Assembly (NCBI RefSeq): GCF_905220705.1
Contig: NZ_CAJNAT010000009.1
Span: 124,001 to 188,000 of the forward strand
Source of the DNA: Paraburkholderia domus
GTDB lineage: Bacteria; Pseudomonadota; Gammaproteobacteria; Burkholderiales; Burkholderiaceae
Length of the DNA: 64,000 nucleotides
Reading direction: 5' to 3'
This document shows, piece by piece, positions 26,725 through 34,996 of the stretch. The notes beneath the pieces are model-generated. The model searched no databases. It saw only the letters and a program-made list of their open reading frames with translations, and was not told the DNA's origin. The number at the start of each line of letters is the position of its first letter. The stretch's first letter is position 1. Position numbers and translations under genes: made by a program.

Positions 26725-26750
26725 TGTCAATTTAGTGACCCTCCATGACA
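26725..26750 (-). promoter_or_regulatory. Candidate Pho box upstream of the first pstS
   Basis: Read on the minus strand, TGTCA, GGTCA and TGACA occur with spacings of 10 and 11 bases, resembling the direct TGTCA repeats of PhoB sites. It lies 57-82 bases upstream of the pstS start codon. The fit is imperfect, so this is a suggestion rather than a firm call. Confidence 0.4.
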
Positions 26751-26842
26751 TGACAGCGCCAACGCAGCCCATTCTTGCCACCGGCGACTTTGACCTGCCG
26801 ATGGCCTTCACGATCGCGCGCTCTGGTACAAGCGGTGTAGAA

Positions 26843-27610
26843 CTACGGCCCGGTGACTGGTTTGCCCACGCTATCTTTCGTATTGACGCCCCATTGCGAA
26901 CGGATTTCAGCCACGGCTGATTCTGGCAGCGGAATGTAGTCCAGATCCTCTGCCACCTTGTTGCCGTTTGTGAATGCCCAGTCGAAGAACTTCAGCGTTT
27001 CCGCGCCGTGGTCGGCCTTGTCCTGGGTCGCATGCAATAACACGAAAGTGGCACCAACCACGGGCCACGCATCCTTACCCGGTTCGTTCGTCAGGATTTG
27101 AGAGAAAGTCTTTGACCAATCGGCGCCGGCAGCCGCAGCCCTGAATGTTGACGCCCCTGGCTGGACAACGGCGCCCGAAGCATTCTTCATGGCTGTGTAA
27201 GCCATGTGGTTCTGCTTGGTGAAGTCCCATGCGACATAGCCTATCGCGCCTGGCACTCGCAGGACGAAAGTGGCTACACCTTCGTTGCCTCTGCCGCCGG
27301 CTCCGTGTGGCCACCGCACGGTCGCGCCTTCGCCAACCTTGCTCTTCCATTCCGGATTGACCTGCGAAAGGTAGTGCGTCCAGATGAGGCTCGTGCCCGA
27401 CCCATCCGCACGACGGATTACGGCAATGGCGGCGTCCGGCAGTTTCAACGTTGGATTCAACGCGGCGATGGCGGGAGCATTCCAGTTGGTAATTTTGCCA
27501 AGGTAGATGTCGCCGAGCACAGGGCCGGATAAGATCAGCTCCCCGGGTTTAATGCCTGGAAGGTTGACGACCGGCACGACACCACCTACGACGGTCGGGA
27601 ATTGGATTCC
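26843..27610 (-). pseudogene. pstS: Second PstS copy, N-terminally truncated
   Basis: From about FPTVVGGVVPVVNLPGIKPG to the end this frame closely matches the other PstS copy (the TNWNAPAIAALNP and RRADGSGTSLIWTHYLSQVN segments are shared). The signal peptide and the first 80 or so residues, including the TGAGST and AGSDAPL phosphate loops, are missing; the sequence upstream is unrelated. It could be neither exported nor bind phosphate. The two copies are in tandem on the same strand, separated by about 175 bases, and probably arose by duplication. Confidence 0.75.
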
Positions 27611-27830
27611 CCGCGTTTGGCGCCCACTGATGAGATTTGTCTGTGTTTTGGAGCAGCAGGATTTCAAGGGCGCGTTATTGAAGCTCTCAATGGATTTCAG
27701 CGAACCTCGGGGTAGTCAAAGAGTCATGAAACGTCGTTCAGATGCTTCGCAAAGGAGCCTGAAGAGTTGCAAAGAGAGGAGGTGACGACGTGGTAGCCGC
27801 GCGCATCACGGTGGGCGGCGAGGCGTTATC

Positions 27831-28049
27831 TCATCCGTGGCTGTCGATCCACGCTCGTGCCCAGTCAAGTCCGGCATGCTGGGCTTGCTCTTCGGTATCA
27901 AAATAGCCAAGGACGCCGGATGCCTCAACGAGCTTGTTGTGTCGAGTGATAGTGCCACTTGCCGCAAACCGTTCCGGTTGGAGGATGTCCTCCTGCTGCA
28001 AGATAGCGTGACCCCAAACGTTGTAGCCGTTATAGCGCTCTGATTCCAT
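27831..28049 (-). CDS. Small hypothetical protein with WARxWID C-terminus
   Basis: The 72-residue product starts MESERYNGYNVWGHAILQQE and ends HAGLDWARAWIDSHG. Motif layout matches the proteins at 15665-15880 and 43774-44088 (aromatic N-terminal strand, acidic helix, W-A/G-R-x-W/F-I-D), a family restricted to Burkholderia-type genomes as far as I know. Its ATG shares one base with the stop of the upstream gene (TGATG), so it is translationally coupled as the last gene of a three-gene operon. Confidence 0.65.
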   Translation of the reverse strand: MESERYNGYNVWGHAILQQEDILQPERFAASGTITRHNKLVEASGVLGYFDTEEQAQHAGLDWARAWIDSHG

Positions 28050-28399
28050 CAGCGTGTGACCTCGGCGGAAATACTTCGCGAATCGACCCGAAGTATGTTT
28101 CCTTCTGGCGTTAGCTGACGCGGAATCTCCAGCATCTCTGGTTCGGCTGTCGGCACGGCCTGCTGTATGTGGCTTTGCTTCACCACGAGTTTCACTGAAG
28201 ACATCGGCGCGCGCCGAGCATGGACTTTCACCGCATGAGGGGCGACGTGCCGTTGGACTGCGAGCTTGTGCGCAGCACCGACCCTGTGCGGGGCAGTCGC
28301 ACGAGCCTCGGGCGGATTCCAGACCTCCGTATAGCCGCCAGCAGCGTATGCGACCGGCGCGAGTGCAGTCATCAGTACGGCCAATCCAATTCTTTTCAC
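28049..28399 (-). CDS. Periplasmic hypothetical protein
   Basis: A GTG start at 28399, preceded by AAGGAGAAC, opens a 116-residue protein. It has a signal peptide (MKRIGLAVLMTALAPVAYA) and a mature part containing TEVWNPPEARATAPHRVGAA, several histidines and basic residues, and no cysteine. It overlaps the upstream gene by four bases and couples to the downstream gene. Function unknown. Confidence 0.6.
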   Translation of the reverse strand: MKRIGLAVLMTALAPVAYAAGGYTEVWNPPEARATAPHRVGAAHKLAVQRHVAPHAVKVHARRAPMSSVKLVVKQSHIQQAVPTAEPEMLEIPRQLTPEGNILRVDSRSISAEVTR

Positions 28400-28677
28400 A
28401 AGTTCTCCTTGCCTGCCTTTCGTTGAAGCCATTCTTTGCAACCAACACCCTGTCCGACGCACCCGCCATCGCATCCGGTGCAATATTGCCGGTCCCGTAT
28501 GTCAGCGCTGACGCGCCAGACATTGTCGTTCGCCAGACTTGCCGTGCCAACAGCGTGACCATTTTCGCAGGCGTAAAACGTCGGCTCGCCAGCTTTGCCG
28601 CGCCGGAGCGCATCATCAACGGATTCGTTGCCGAAAACAGAGCGAAGTTTTTCTATGAACGCCGCCATTTCCGGCAT
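28396..28677 (-). CDS. Small cysteine-rich hypothetical protein
   Basis: A 93-residue protein (MPEMAAFIEKLRSVFGNESV start) whose C-terminal half carries a cysteine cluster (YCTGCDGGCVGQGVGCKEW), suggesting metal binding or a redox role. ATG at 28677 is chosen because GAAGGA lies about ten bases upstream; an ATG eleven codons earlier (28710) is possible. It is the first gene of a three-gene operon with overlapping junctions. A perfect LexA box lies about 90 bases upstream. Function unknown. Confidence 0.6.
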   Translation of the reverse strand: MPEMAAFIEKLRSVFGNESVDDALRRGKAGEPTFYACENGHAVGTASLANDNVWRVSADIRDRQYCTGCDGGCVGQGVGCKEWLQRKAGKENL

Positions 28678-28764
28678 CGGATGGCCATCCTTCCGAACGC
28701 ATGCATCCATGGCTCAGCCCCGATTAAAAGTGCCAGTTCACTAGCGCGCATCTGTGTTTGAGTG

Positions 28765-28780
28765 CTGTATAAATATACAG
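28765..28780. promoter_or_regulatory. Perfect LexA (SOS) box
   Basis: CTGT-ATAAATAT-ACAG is a full match to the beta/gamma-proteobacterial LexA operator CTGT-N8-ACAG with an AT-rich centre. It stands between the three-gene operon on the minus strand (first start 28677) and the GDCCVxC gene on the plus strand (28942). Neither neighbour is a classical SOS gene. Confidence 0.65.
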
Positions 28781-28941
28781 GTTTTTCGGCGCGCCATGTG
28801 TATCGCTACGATTCTTGCAACGCCGCAATACAATGGAAGCCTTTCCCGTGGATGCGATATCGCCGTGACAGATCCGCTCAACCTGGACTCTCGCGCTCGG
28901 GCAGAATCTCTCATCTATCCGTCCCATGTAAAGCAGGCGCC

Positions 28942-29160
28942 ATGATGATTTCGGTCGTGCTGGATTCCACCATTACGTGCCCGACCTGCGGGCATAAAAA
29001 AGACGAGACGATGCCCACCGACGCCTGTGTGTGGTGTTACGAATGCGAGCATTGCAAAGCTGCGTTCAGACCGAAACCTGGTGATTGCTGTGTCTACTGT
29101 TCGTATGGCACCAACAAATGTCCGCCGATGCAGCAGTCGGGCCGGTGCTGTGAGCGCTGA
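28942..29160 (+). CDS. GDCCVxC-motif small cysteine-rich protein
   Basis: A 72-residue protein with ten cysteines: an N-terminal CPTCGHKK knuckle, CYECEHC, and the signature GDCCVYCSYG that names a family of small proteins. In some relatives the last cysteine of the signature is selenocysteine. Here it is an ordinary Cys codon. The role is unknown; metal or mercury binding and redox functions have been suggested by context elsewhere. ATG at 28942 and 28945 are both possible. The next gene (RidA) starts eight bases after its stop, so they form a small operon. Confidence 0.8.
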   Translation: MMISVVLDSTITCPTCGHKKDETMPTDACVWCYECEHCKAAFRPKPGDCCVYCSYGTNKCPPMQQSGRCCER

Positions 29161-29168
29161 CGTTAAAA

Positions 29169-29582
29169 ATGAGCAAGATTGAGCGCCTGCGATTGCCTGA
29201 AAACGATGAAACGTTCGGCGGCAACAAGATATTCGACCTCTTTCAATATTCGCCTGCTGTCTCGGCGAAGGGTCTTGTGTTCATTGCAGGGCAGGTCGGG
29301 CTGCGAGCGGATGGGACCATTCCCGTGTCGGCTGAAGAGCAGATTGATTTGGCGTTCAAGCGTGCCGAAGTCATTCTGCGGAATCTCGGTCTCGATTTCA
29401 CCGATCTCGTTGAGCTGGTTTCGTACCACATGGACGTCACGTCGCAACTCGCCGATTTTCGGGCCGTCAAGGAACGTTACATCCGTTCCGACTTCCCCGC
29501 ATGGACGATCCTCGGCGTGGCATCGCTGGCGCGTCCCGAGTTGTTAATCGAAATCAAGATGGTCGCGGCGCAGCGGAAATAA
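29169..29582 (+). CDS. RidA/YjgF/UK114-family protein
   Basis: The 137-residue protein has the RidA fold markers: an N-terminal SPAVSAKGLVFIAGQVGLRA, a central SYHMDVTSQLADFRAVKERY and the C-terminal PAWTILGVASLARPELLIEI. The E-IKM ending and the ARPE Arg/Glu pair match deaminase-competent members, which hydrolyse reactive enamine/imine intermediates in the cytosol. Many such proteins are trimeric. It follows the GDCCVxC gene by eight bases and is likely co-transcribed. Specific substrate unknown. Confidence 0.87.
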   Translation: MSKIERLRLPENDETFGGNKIFDLFQYSPAVSAKGLVFIAGQVGLRADGTIPVSAEEQIDLAFKRAEVILRNLGLDFTDLVELVSYHMDVTSQLADFRAVKERYIRSDFPAWTILGVASLARPELLIEIKMVAAQRK

Positions 29583-29829
29583 CGTCGAAGTTTTTCTGCA
29601 CGCTTGCCGGCTTGAAAAGGCAGGGTTCATCGCATCTGATGGCAACTGCAGTCGTGGACCACCTAGGCGACACTTTGTGGGTGCATCGTCGCGCCAGTTA
29701 ATTTTCCCCCAGCCTGTCGCTGTTGCGCGTCGATGCCTGCATCCGTGTGCCACCGCGACAGCGGCCTTTCCGGTACGCGACATCGACGCGGGGTGTCATG
29801 AGCGATTCGATGAACGTTGTGGTCATCGC

Positions 29830-30027
29830 CTAGTGCCGGTCTTGCCGAACGCCGCGCAGATTTTCACGAACGCGTTTGGCAACCAGGACGGTAAGGTAGT
29901 CCAGGATTCTCGCGCCGTCGCTGTATTCGGCCCAGACGTCCACATACATTTTCGACACTGTCTCAGTAGGTGTATTGGTGTCAGCGGCGATTGTCTTGAC
30001 GACATGTTCAAAGTCGGGTGGGGCCAT
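29830..30027 (-). CDS. DUF3562-family small protein
   Basis: ATG at 30027 follows AGGAG at good distance. The 65-residue product, FEHVVKTIAADTNTPTETVS then MYVDVWAEYSDGARILDYL and VAKRVRENLR, matches the short helical DUF3562 proteins common in Burkholderiaceae. They resemble a DNA-binding or regulatory helix bundle but have no proven function. Confidence 0.7.
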   Translation of the reverse strand: MAPPDFEHVVKTIAADTNTPTETVSKMYVDVWAEYSDGARILDYLTVLVAKRVRENLRGVRQDRH

Positions 30028-30601
30028 GGTGTGCTCCTGGCTTTCGAAGAGAGAGACGCGCGGAAAGGCGATTAGACGATGTTGTCGGCCTGCATGCAAA
30101 TTGAATCGGCCTATCGTTGAGGGAAGAGCAGTGCCATCGTTCTATCTGCATAGATTGTTTCGTATACCTGATCAATGATGTGCTTACTGAAAAATTCCGT
30201 ACGGGTCACTGGCGATCTGTCGAACGCACGCATCGAGCGCGCACGGAGCAAATCCAATCGTTTCAGGGGCTTGCGCCGCTTGCTCGTGAATTATCCGCAG
30301 CCTTGCAACGAGATTGTGTGGACAACTCGGGGGCCGTATCTGTGGGGTGGTGGCGCCAAACCAGAAGCGCCCAAAAACTGTATATACTGTTTATATCGTT
30401 TGTCAACCAGGGCGATGGCCATGCCCGAAGCCAGCATCATGAAGCCGACCGAACAACGCGACGTAGTCGCGCTGCCTTTTGTTCGCGGGAACCACGGCAT
30501 CGTGCAACCGGGTATTGCGTCACAGGCAAGTTTGTCCGCAGTAACCACGGCATCGTGCAACCGAGCATTGCGCCACAGGCAAGTTTGTCGGAGGAACGAA
30601 G
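30028..30601. other. Leader region upstream of phoU with tandem repeats
   Basis: About 570 bases between the DUF3562 gene and phoU. Frames here lack family matches. The last 110 bases contain two copies of a 53-base repeat (listed separately). An AT-rich stretch near 30378-30396 (CTGTATATACTGTTTAT) could serve as a promoter -10 region for phoU. Confidence 0.4.
30490..30595 (+). repeat. Two tandem copies of a 53-base repeat directly before phoU
   Basis: Copy 1 begins at 30490 and copy 2 at 30543; both read AACCACGGCATCGTGCAACC and continue with near-identical sequence to CAGGCAAGTTTGTC. Only a few bases differ. Copy 2 runs into the phoU ribosome site (GGAGGA). The period is not a multiple of three, so this is not a coding repeat. 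It could form alternative RNA structures in the phoU leader. Confidence 0.75.
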
Positions 30602-31297
30602 ATGTCGGATAAGCATCTTTCCAGCAGGTTTGACGTCGACCTCAACCTGCTTTTAACCCGGTTGCTCGAAATGGGCGGCTTGGTGGAGGCCCAGATCGCG
30701 CGCGCGATGGAGGCACTGAACACGTTTGATTTGGCACTTGTTGAGGAGGTACTGGAGAGCGAACACCGGCTCAACGCGATGGAAATAGAAATCGACGAAG
30801 AAGTTAGCAACGTCATCGTTCGTCGGCAGCCCACCGCTCGTGACCTTCGACTCCTAATGGCCGCCTCGAAGTGCATCACCAACCTCGAGCGTGCTGGCGA
30901 TGAAGCACGGAAGATCGCCAAGCGAACACGCCGCATTGCCATGGAGACCGCCGCGCAGCCCGTTAACATTTCTGAAATCAAGGCCTCCGGCAAAATGGCC
31001 GCAGATATTCTTCGTCATGCGTTGGATGCATTTGCACGAATGGATACCGTTGCGGCCGCACAGATTGTCGGTGACGACGAAGCCATCGATAACGAGTTCG
31101 AGGCGTTCGTGCGCAGGCTCATTACGTCCATGACGCAAGACCCCCGGATAATCCCGATGGGGCTTGACTATCTGTCCATAGCGAAGGCCATCGAGCGTAT
31201 CGGCGACCACGCCACCAACATTGCTGAGCTTGTCGTCTACATCGTCAAGGGTACCGACGTGCGCCACGTGCCCCGAGAGCAGATTGAGCGTTACTGA
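30602..31297 (+). CDS. phoU: PhoU-family phosphate signalling protein
   Basis: The 231-residue protein is a two-repeat PhoU bundle. Metal-site motifs are visible in each half: ASKCITNLERAGDEARKIAK and YLSIAKAIERIGDHATNIAE (E/D-x-x-x-D patterns). PhoU links the PstSCAB importer to the PhoR-PhoB two-component system and represses the Pho regulon when phosphate is plentiful. GGAGGA eight bases upstream fixes the start. It is not in a pst operon here; the only pst genes nearby are the two broken pstS copies, suggesting a second, accessory PhoU. Confidence 0.9.
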   Translation: MSDKHLSSRFDVDLNLLLTRLLEMGGLVEAQIARAMEALNTFDLALVEEVLESEHRLNAMEIEIDEEVSNVIVRRQPTARDLRLLMAASKCITNLERAGDEARKIAKRTRRIAMETAAQPVNISEIKASGKMAADILRHALDAFARMDTVAAAQIVGDDEAIDNEFEAFVRRLITSMTQDPRIIPMGLDYLSIAKAIERIGDHATNIAELVVYIVKGTDVRHVPREQIERY

Positions 31298-31513
31298 ACA
31301 GTATTCGCGACCTCAGGCAGGTTTGATTTGCGAATGACGCAGACCGAGGCATCCCGCCGGGCGATCCGCTTTTGTTATCGCCCCCTCCAATACACGGATT
31401 GTTAGCGCATCGCACCGCTCGTATATTTGCTGAACGAAAGCAGAGCCATCACGGACAGCAGCAATACAACAACTGAAAGGCAAGCCTCTCGGGCCTGTCA
31501 CAGGAGCACAGCG

Positions 31514-32266
31514 ATGAATCGAATCGATCTGGAGGGGCGTGTTGTCGCCATTACCGGCGGTGCGCGCGGCATTGGCTACGCGGTGGCTCAACGGGCGCTG
31601 AACTCGGGCGCGTCGGTCGCTCTATGGGACATCGACGCCGAGCGCCTGGCGCGCAGCGAGCGCGAGCTCAGCGAACTGGGCAAGGTAACGGCGGTCACGG
31701 TCGAACTCACCCAGGAAGCCTCAGTTGTTGAGGCGGTGGCACAAACAGTCGCCGCGCATGGCGCGATCGACGTGCTGATCAACTGCGCCGGCATCACCGG
31801 CGGCAACGGCGCGACGTGGGAGCTGGACCCCGAGGTCTGGCGCCGCGTGATCGACGTGAATCTGATCGGCCCCTATCTGACTTGCCGTGCGGTCGTGCCG
31901 CAAATGCTCAAACAGGGCTACGGCCGGATCGTCAATATTGCCTCGGTGGCTGGCAAAGAGGGCAACCCGAACGCCTCGCACTACAGCGCCTCCAAAGCCG
32001 GGCTGATCGGCTTGACCAAATCCCTCGGCAAAGAGCTGGCGACGAAGAACATCCTCGTCAATGCAGTTACGCCCGCAGCGGCCAAAACCGAGATCTTCGA
32101 TTCGATGTCGCAGCAGCATATCGACTACATGCTCTCGAAGATTCCGATGAACCGGTTCCTGCTGCCGGAAGAAGCGGCGTCGCTGATTCTCTGGCTGTCT
32201 TCCGAAGACTGCGCGTTCAGCACCGGCTCGGTATTCGACCTCTCCGGCGGCCGCGCCACATACTGA
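31514..32266 (+). CDS. SDR-family dehydrogenase, likely 2-keto-3-deoxy-L-rhamnonate 4-dehydrogenase
   Basis: A 250-residue short-chain dehydrogenase with the cofactor loop TGGARGIG, the NCAGITG segment and the catalytic S-Y-K (NIASVAG; Y-S-A-S-K). It is the first gene of the L-rhamnose cluster. Since the L-rhamnose 1-dehydrogenase is encoded separately (34997), this one best fits the NAD-dependent oxidation of 2-keto-3-deoxy-L-rhamnonate at C4 in the diketo (non-aldolase) branch. That role is inferred from the cluster, not from unique residues. AGGAGC precedes the ATG at 31514. Confidence 0.75.
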   Translation: MNRIDLEGRVVAITGGARGIGYAVAQRALNSGASVALWDIDAERLARSERELSELGKVTAVTVELTQEASVVEAVAQTVAAHGAIDVLINCAGITGGNGATWELDPEVWRRVIDVNLIGPYLTCRAVVPQMLKQGYGRIVNIASVAGKEGNPNASHYSASKAGLIGLTKSLGKELATKNILVNAVTPAAAKTEIFDSMSQQHIDYMLSKIPMNRFLLPEEAASLILWLSSEDCAFSTGSVFDLSGGRATY

Positions 32267-32356
32267 GTCATCACAGCGTCACCTGAGCAGTAGCCGTAGC
32301 CGTGCAAAAGGTAAAACCCGCAGAGCGCGACCCTTGTACTCTGTGAAGGAGACGAC

Positions 32357-33685
32357 ATGAATCCGGATTCGCCCGCTTCGCTGGAGGCGATCAACAGCAA
32401 GGTCATGCGCCGGCTGTTGCCCTTTTTGCTGCTGATGTACGTGCTGGCGTTTCTCGATCGCGCCAATATCGGCTTCGCGCAGAAGGCCTTGCAGCACGAT
32501 ACGGGTTTGTCCAATGCGGCTTTCGCCTTCGGTGCGGGCGTGTTCTTCGTCGGCTATGCATTATTCGAAGTGCCGAGCAATCTTTTGCTGCATAAGGTCG
32601 GCGCGCGCGCGTGGATGTGCCGGATCATGGTGACCTGGGGGCTTGTCTCTGCGGCGATGTGTCTTGCGCATACGCCGACTGCTTTCTACTCACTGCGTTT
32701 TCTGCTCGGTGTCGCCGAAGCAGGTTTCTTCCCTGGCGTGATCTATTACCTGACCCATTGGTTTCCGCAAGCGGCGCGAGCGCGCGCGGTGGGCGTGTTT
32801 TATTTCGGTGCGCCGCTGGCGTTCATCTTCGGCAGTCCGTTGTCGGGTTCCTTGCTCGAATTGCATGGCGCAATGGGCTTGGCCGGCTGGCAGTGGCTGT
32901 TTCTGATCGAGGGAACGCTGGCCTCATTGGTCGGCGTATGGGCGTTCTGGTATCTCGACAACCGCCCTGAAGACGCGCGTTGGCTCGCTGCGCAAGAGCG
33001 ACGCACCTTGCGCAGCGCGCTCGACGACGACGCGCGCGCCGCATCTGCTCATGGGCCACATCACATTCTCGCAGCGCTGTTGGACCGCCGTGTGTTGCTG
33101 CTATCGGCGATCTATCTGCTGATTCAGATGAGTGTCTACGGCGTGATCTTCTATTTGCCGCAGCAAGTGGCCGCGTTGCTCGGCACGACAGTCGGTTTGC
33201 GCGTGGGCCTCGTCGGCGCTGTGCCATGGCTGTGTGCGCTGGCGGTGACGTGGTATGTGCCGCGTCGTGCGGATCGCACAGGTGGCCACCGGCGCTGGGC
33301 GGTCGCGCTGCTGGTGCTCGCAGGCCTCGGTATCGGCGCCTCGGGGCTCGCGCATAACCCGTCGATCGGCTTGATCGCGCTGTGCTGCGCGGCCAGCGGT
33401 TTCATCGCGGCACAACCGCTGTTCTGGACATTCCCAACGCGCTACCTCACGGGTGCCGCGGCGGCGGGCGGGATTGCGCTGATCAATTCACTGGGCGGCC
33501 TCGGCGGATTTATTGCGCCGAGTCTGCGCACCGCTGCGGAACGGGCGTTTTCGTCGACCTCGGCAGGGCTGATCGTATTGGGCGTGTCGAGTCTGCTGGC
33601 GGCGCTCATGATCGGCACGCTGTTGCGTCGTGATGGCGCACATTCGAGCGGGTCGTTCCAGCACTTACAGCACCGCGCCCGCTAG
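32357..33685 (+). CDS. MFS transporter (anion:cation symporter family), probable rhamnonate uptake
   Basis: A 442-residue, 12-helix permease of the ACS branch (FLDRANIGFAQKALQHDTGL near the N-terminus is the family signature, followed by GYALFEVPSNLLLHKVGAR). ACS members import sugar acids and other organic anions; E. coli RhmT beside RhmD is a related arrangement. The gene follows the KDR dehydrogenase by about 90 bases, starts after GAAGGAG, and precedes rhmD, so uptake of L-rhamnonate is a sensible inference. The polar C-terminal tail is short. Confidence 0.82.
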   Translation: MNPDSPASLEAINSKVMRRLLPFLLLMYVLAFLDRANIGFAQKALQHDTGLSNAAFAFGAGVFFVGYALFEVPSNLLLHKVGARAWMCRIMVTWGLVSAAMCLAHTPTAFYSLRFLLGVAEAGFFPGVIYYLTHWFPQAARARAVGVFYFGAPLAFIFGSPLSGSLLELHGAMGLAGWQWLFLIEGTLASLVGVWAFWYLDNRPEDARWLAAQERRTLRSALDDDARAASAHGPHHILAALLDRRVLLLSAIYLLIQMSVYGVIFYLPQQVAALLGTTVGLRVGLVGAVPWLCALAVTWYVPRRADRTGGHRRWAVALLVLAGLGIGASGLAHNPSIGLIALCCAASGFIAAQPLFWTFPTRYLTGAAAAGGIALINSLGGLGGFIAPSLRTAAERAFSSTSAGLIVLGVSSLLAALMIGTLLRRDGAHSSGSFQHLQHRAR

Positions 33686-33733
33686 GCGTATTTTCGGCTG
33701 CGCGTTCGACGCACCAACAACGGAGCCCATTTC

Positions 33734-34912
33734 ATGGCCATGCCTACTATCCGGCACGTGCGTGCCTTCATCGTCCGCGGTGGCGGTGCGGACTATCACG
33801 ATCAACCCGACGGACACTGGATCGACGATCATATTTCGACACCGATGGCGCGGTATCCAGAGTATCGCCAGAGCCGCCAGTCGTTCGGTATCAATGTGCT
33901 CGGCACGCTGGTCGTAGAGATCGAAGCGAGCGACGGCACGGTCGGTTTTGCGGTGACGACGGGCGGCGAAATCGGCGCGTTCATCGTTGAGAAACATCTC
34001 GCACGCTTTCTCGAGGGGCAGCTCGTTACCGACATCGAGAAGATGTGGGACCAGATGTATTTCTCGACGCTGTACTACGGCCGTAAAGGCGTGGTGCTGA
34101 ATACGATCTCGGGTGTCGATCTCGCGTTGTGGGATCTGCTCGCCAAAGTCCGCAAGGAGCCGGTGTACCAACTATTGGGCGGTCCGGTGCGTGATGAACT
34201 CCTGTTCTACGCGACCGGCGCGCGTCCGGACCTCGCGAAGGAGATGGGTTTCATCGGCGGAAAATTGCCGTTGCAGCATGGTCCTGCTGAAGGCGACGAG
34301 GGCCTCAGGAAGAATCTGGAAAAGCTAGCCGAGATGCGTAGCCGTGTCGGTGACGACTTCTGGCTGATGTACGACTGCTGGATGAGCCTCGACGTACCGT
34401 ATGCAACGCGGCTCGCACAGGCGGCGCACGAATACGGTCTGAAATGGATCGAAGAGTGCCTGCCGCCGGACGACTACTGGGGTTACGCCGAACTGCGCCG
34501 TAACGTGCCACGCGGCATGATGGTATCGACCGGTGAGCATGAAGCGACGCGTTGGGGTTTTCGCATGCTGCTGGAAATGCAGTGCTGCGATCTGATTCAG
34601 CCGGATGTGGGCTGGTGCGGCGGCATTACCGAACTCATCAAGATTTCCGCGCTCGCCGATGCCCACAATGTGATGGTGGTGCCGCATGGATCGTCGGTGT
34701 ATAGCTATCACTTCGTCGTCACGCGGCACAACTCGCCGTTCGCGGAATTTCTGATGATGGCGCCGAAGGCGGATGAAGTCGTGCCGATGTTTACGCCGCT
34801 GCTGCTCGACGAACCGATCCCGGTAAATGGACGGATGAAGGTGCCGGACACGCCAGGGTTCGGCGTTCGGCTCAATCCGGAATGCGCGCTGGTGCGGCCT
34901 TATCCACGCTGA
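33734..34912 (+). CDS. rhmD: L-rhamnonate dehydratase
   Basis: This 392-residue enolase-superfamily enzyme reproduces the E. coli RhmD pattern closely: DYHDQPDGHWIDDHISTPM near the N-terminus, SRQSFGINVLGTLVVEIE, FYATGARPDLAKEMGFIGGK, the metal-ligand region DFWLMYDCWMSLDV, KWIEECLPP, and the catalytic-histidine segment VVPHGSSVYSYH. It dehydrates L-rhamnonate to 2-keto-3-deoxy-L-rhamnonate using Mg2+. GGAG lies about eight bases upstream of the ATG at 33734 (a second ATG two codons later is also possible). Its identity anchors the whole cluster as L-rhamnose catabolism. Confidence 0.93.
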   Translation: MAMPTIRHVRAFIVRGGGADYHDQPDGHWIDDHISTPMARYPEYRQSRQSFGINVLGTLVVEIEASDGTVGFAVTTGGEIGAFIVEKHLARFLEGQLVTDIEKMWDQMYFSTLYYGRKGVVLNTISGVDLALWDLLAKVRKEPVYQLLGGPVRDELLFYATGARPDLAKEMGFIGGKLPLQHGPAEGDEGLRKNLEKLAEMRSRVGDDFWLMYDCWMSLDVPYATRLAQAAHEYGLKWIEECLPPDDYWGYAELRRNVPRGMMVSTGEHEATRWGFRMLLEMQCCDLIQPDVGWCGGITELIKISALADAHNVMVVPHGSSVYSYHFVVTRHNSPFAEFLMMAPKADEVVPMFTPLLLDEPIPVNGRMKVPDTPGFGVRLNPECALVRPYPR

Positions 34913-34996
34913 ACGCGTTGAATACGTATTGAAGGCGAGTTGGCCTCGCTTTCAACTCGCAAGACACAGTATTGATCCAGCCAACAGGAGAATGAC

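Noticed and set aside
30378..30394. A second LexA-like sequence, CTGTATATACTGTTTAT, upstream of phoU
   Set aside because: The right half lacks ACAG; only direct CTGT half-sites are present, so it is treated as an AT-rich promoter element at most.
30490..30595. The 53-base tandem repeat considered as a CRISPR fragment
   Set aside because: There are only two units without unique spacers between them and no cas genes anywhere in the window.
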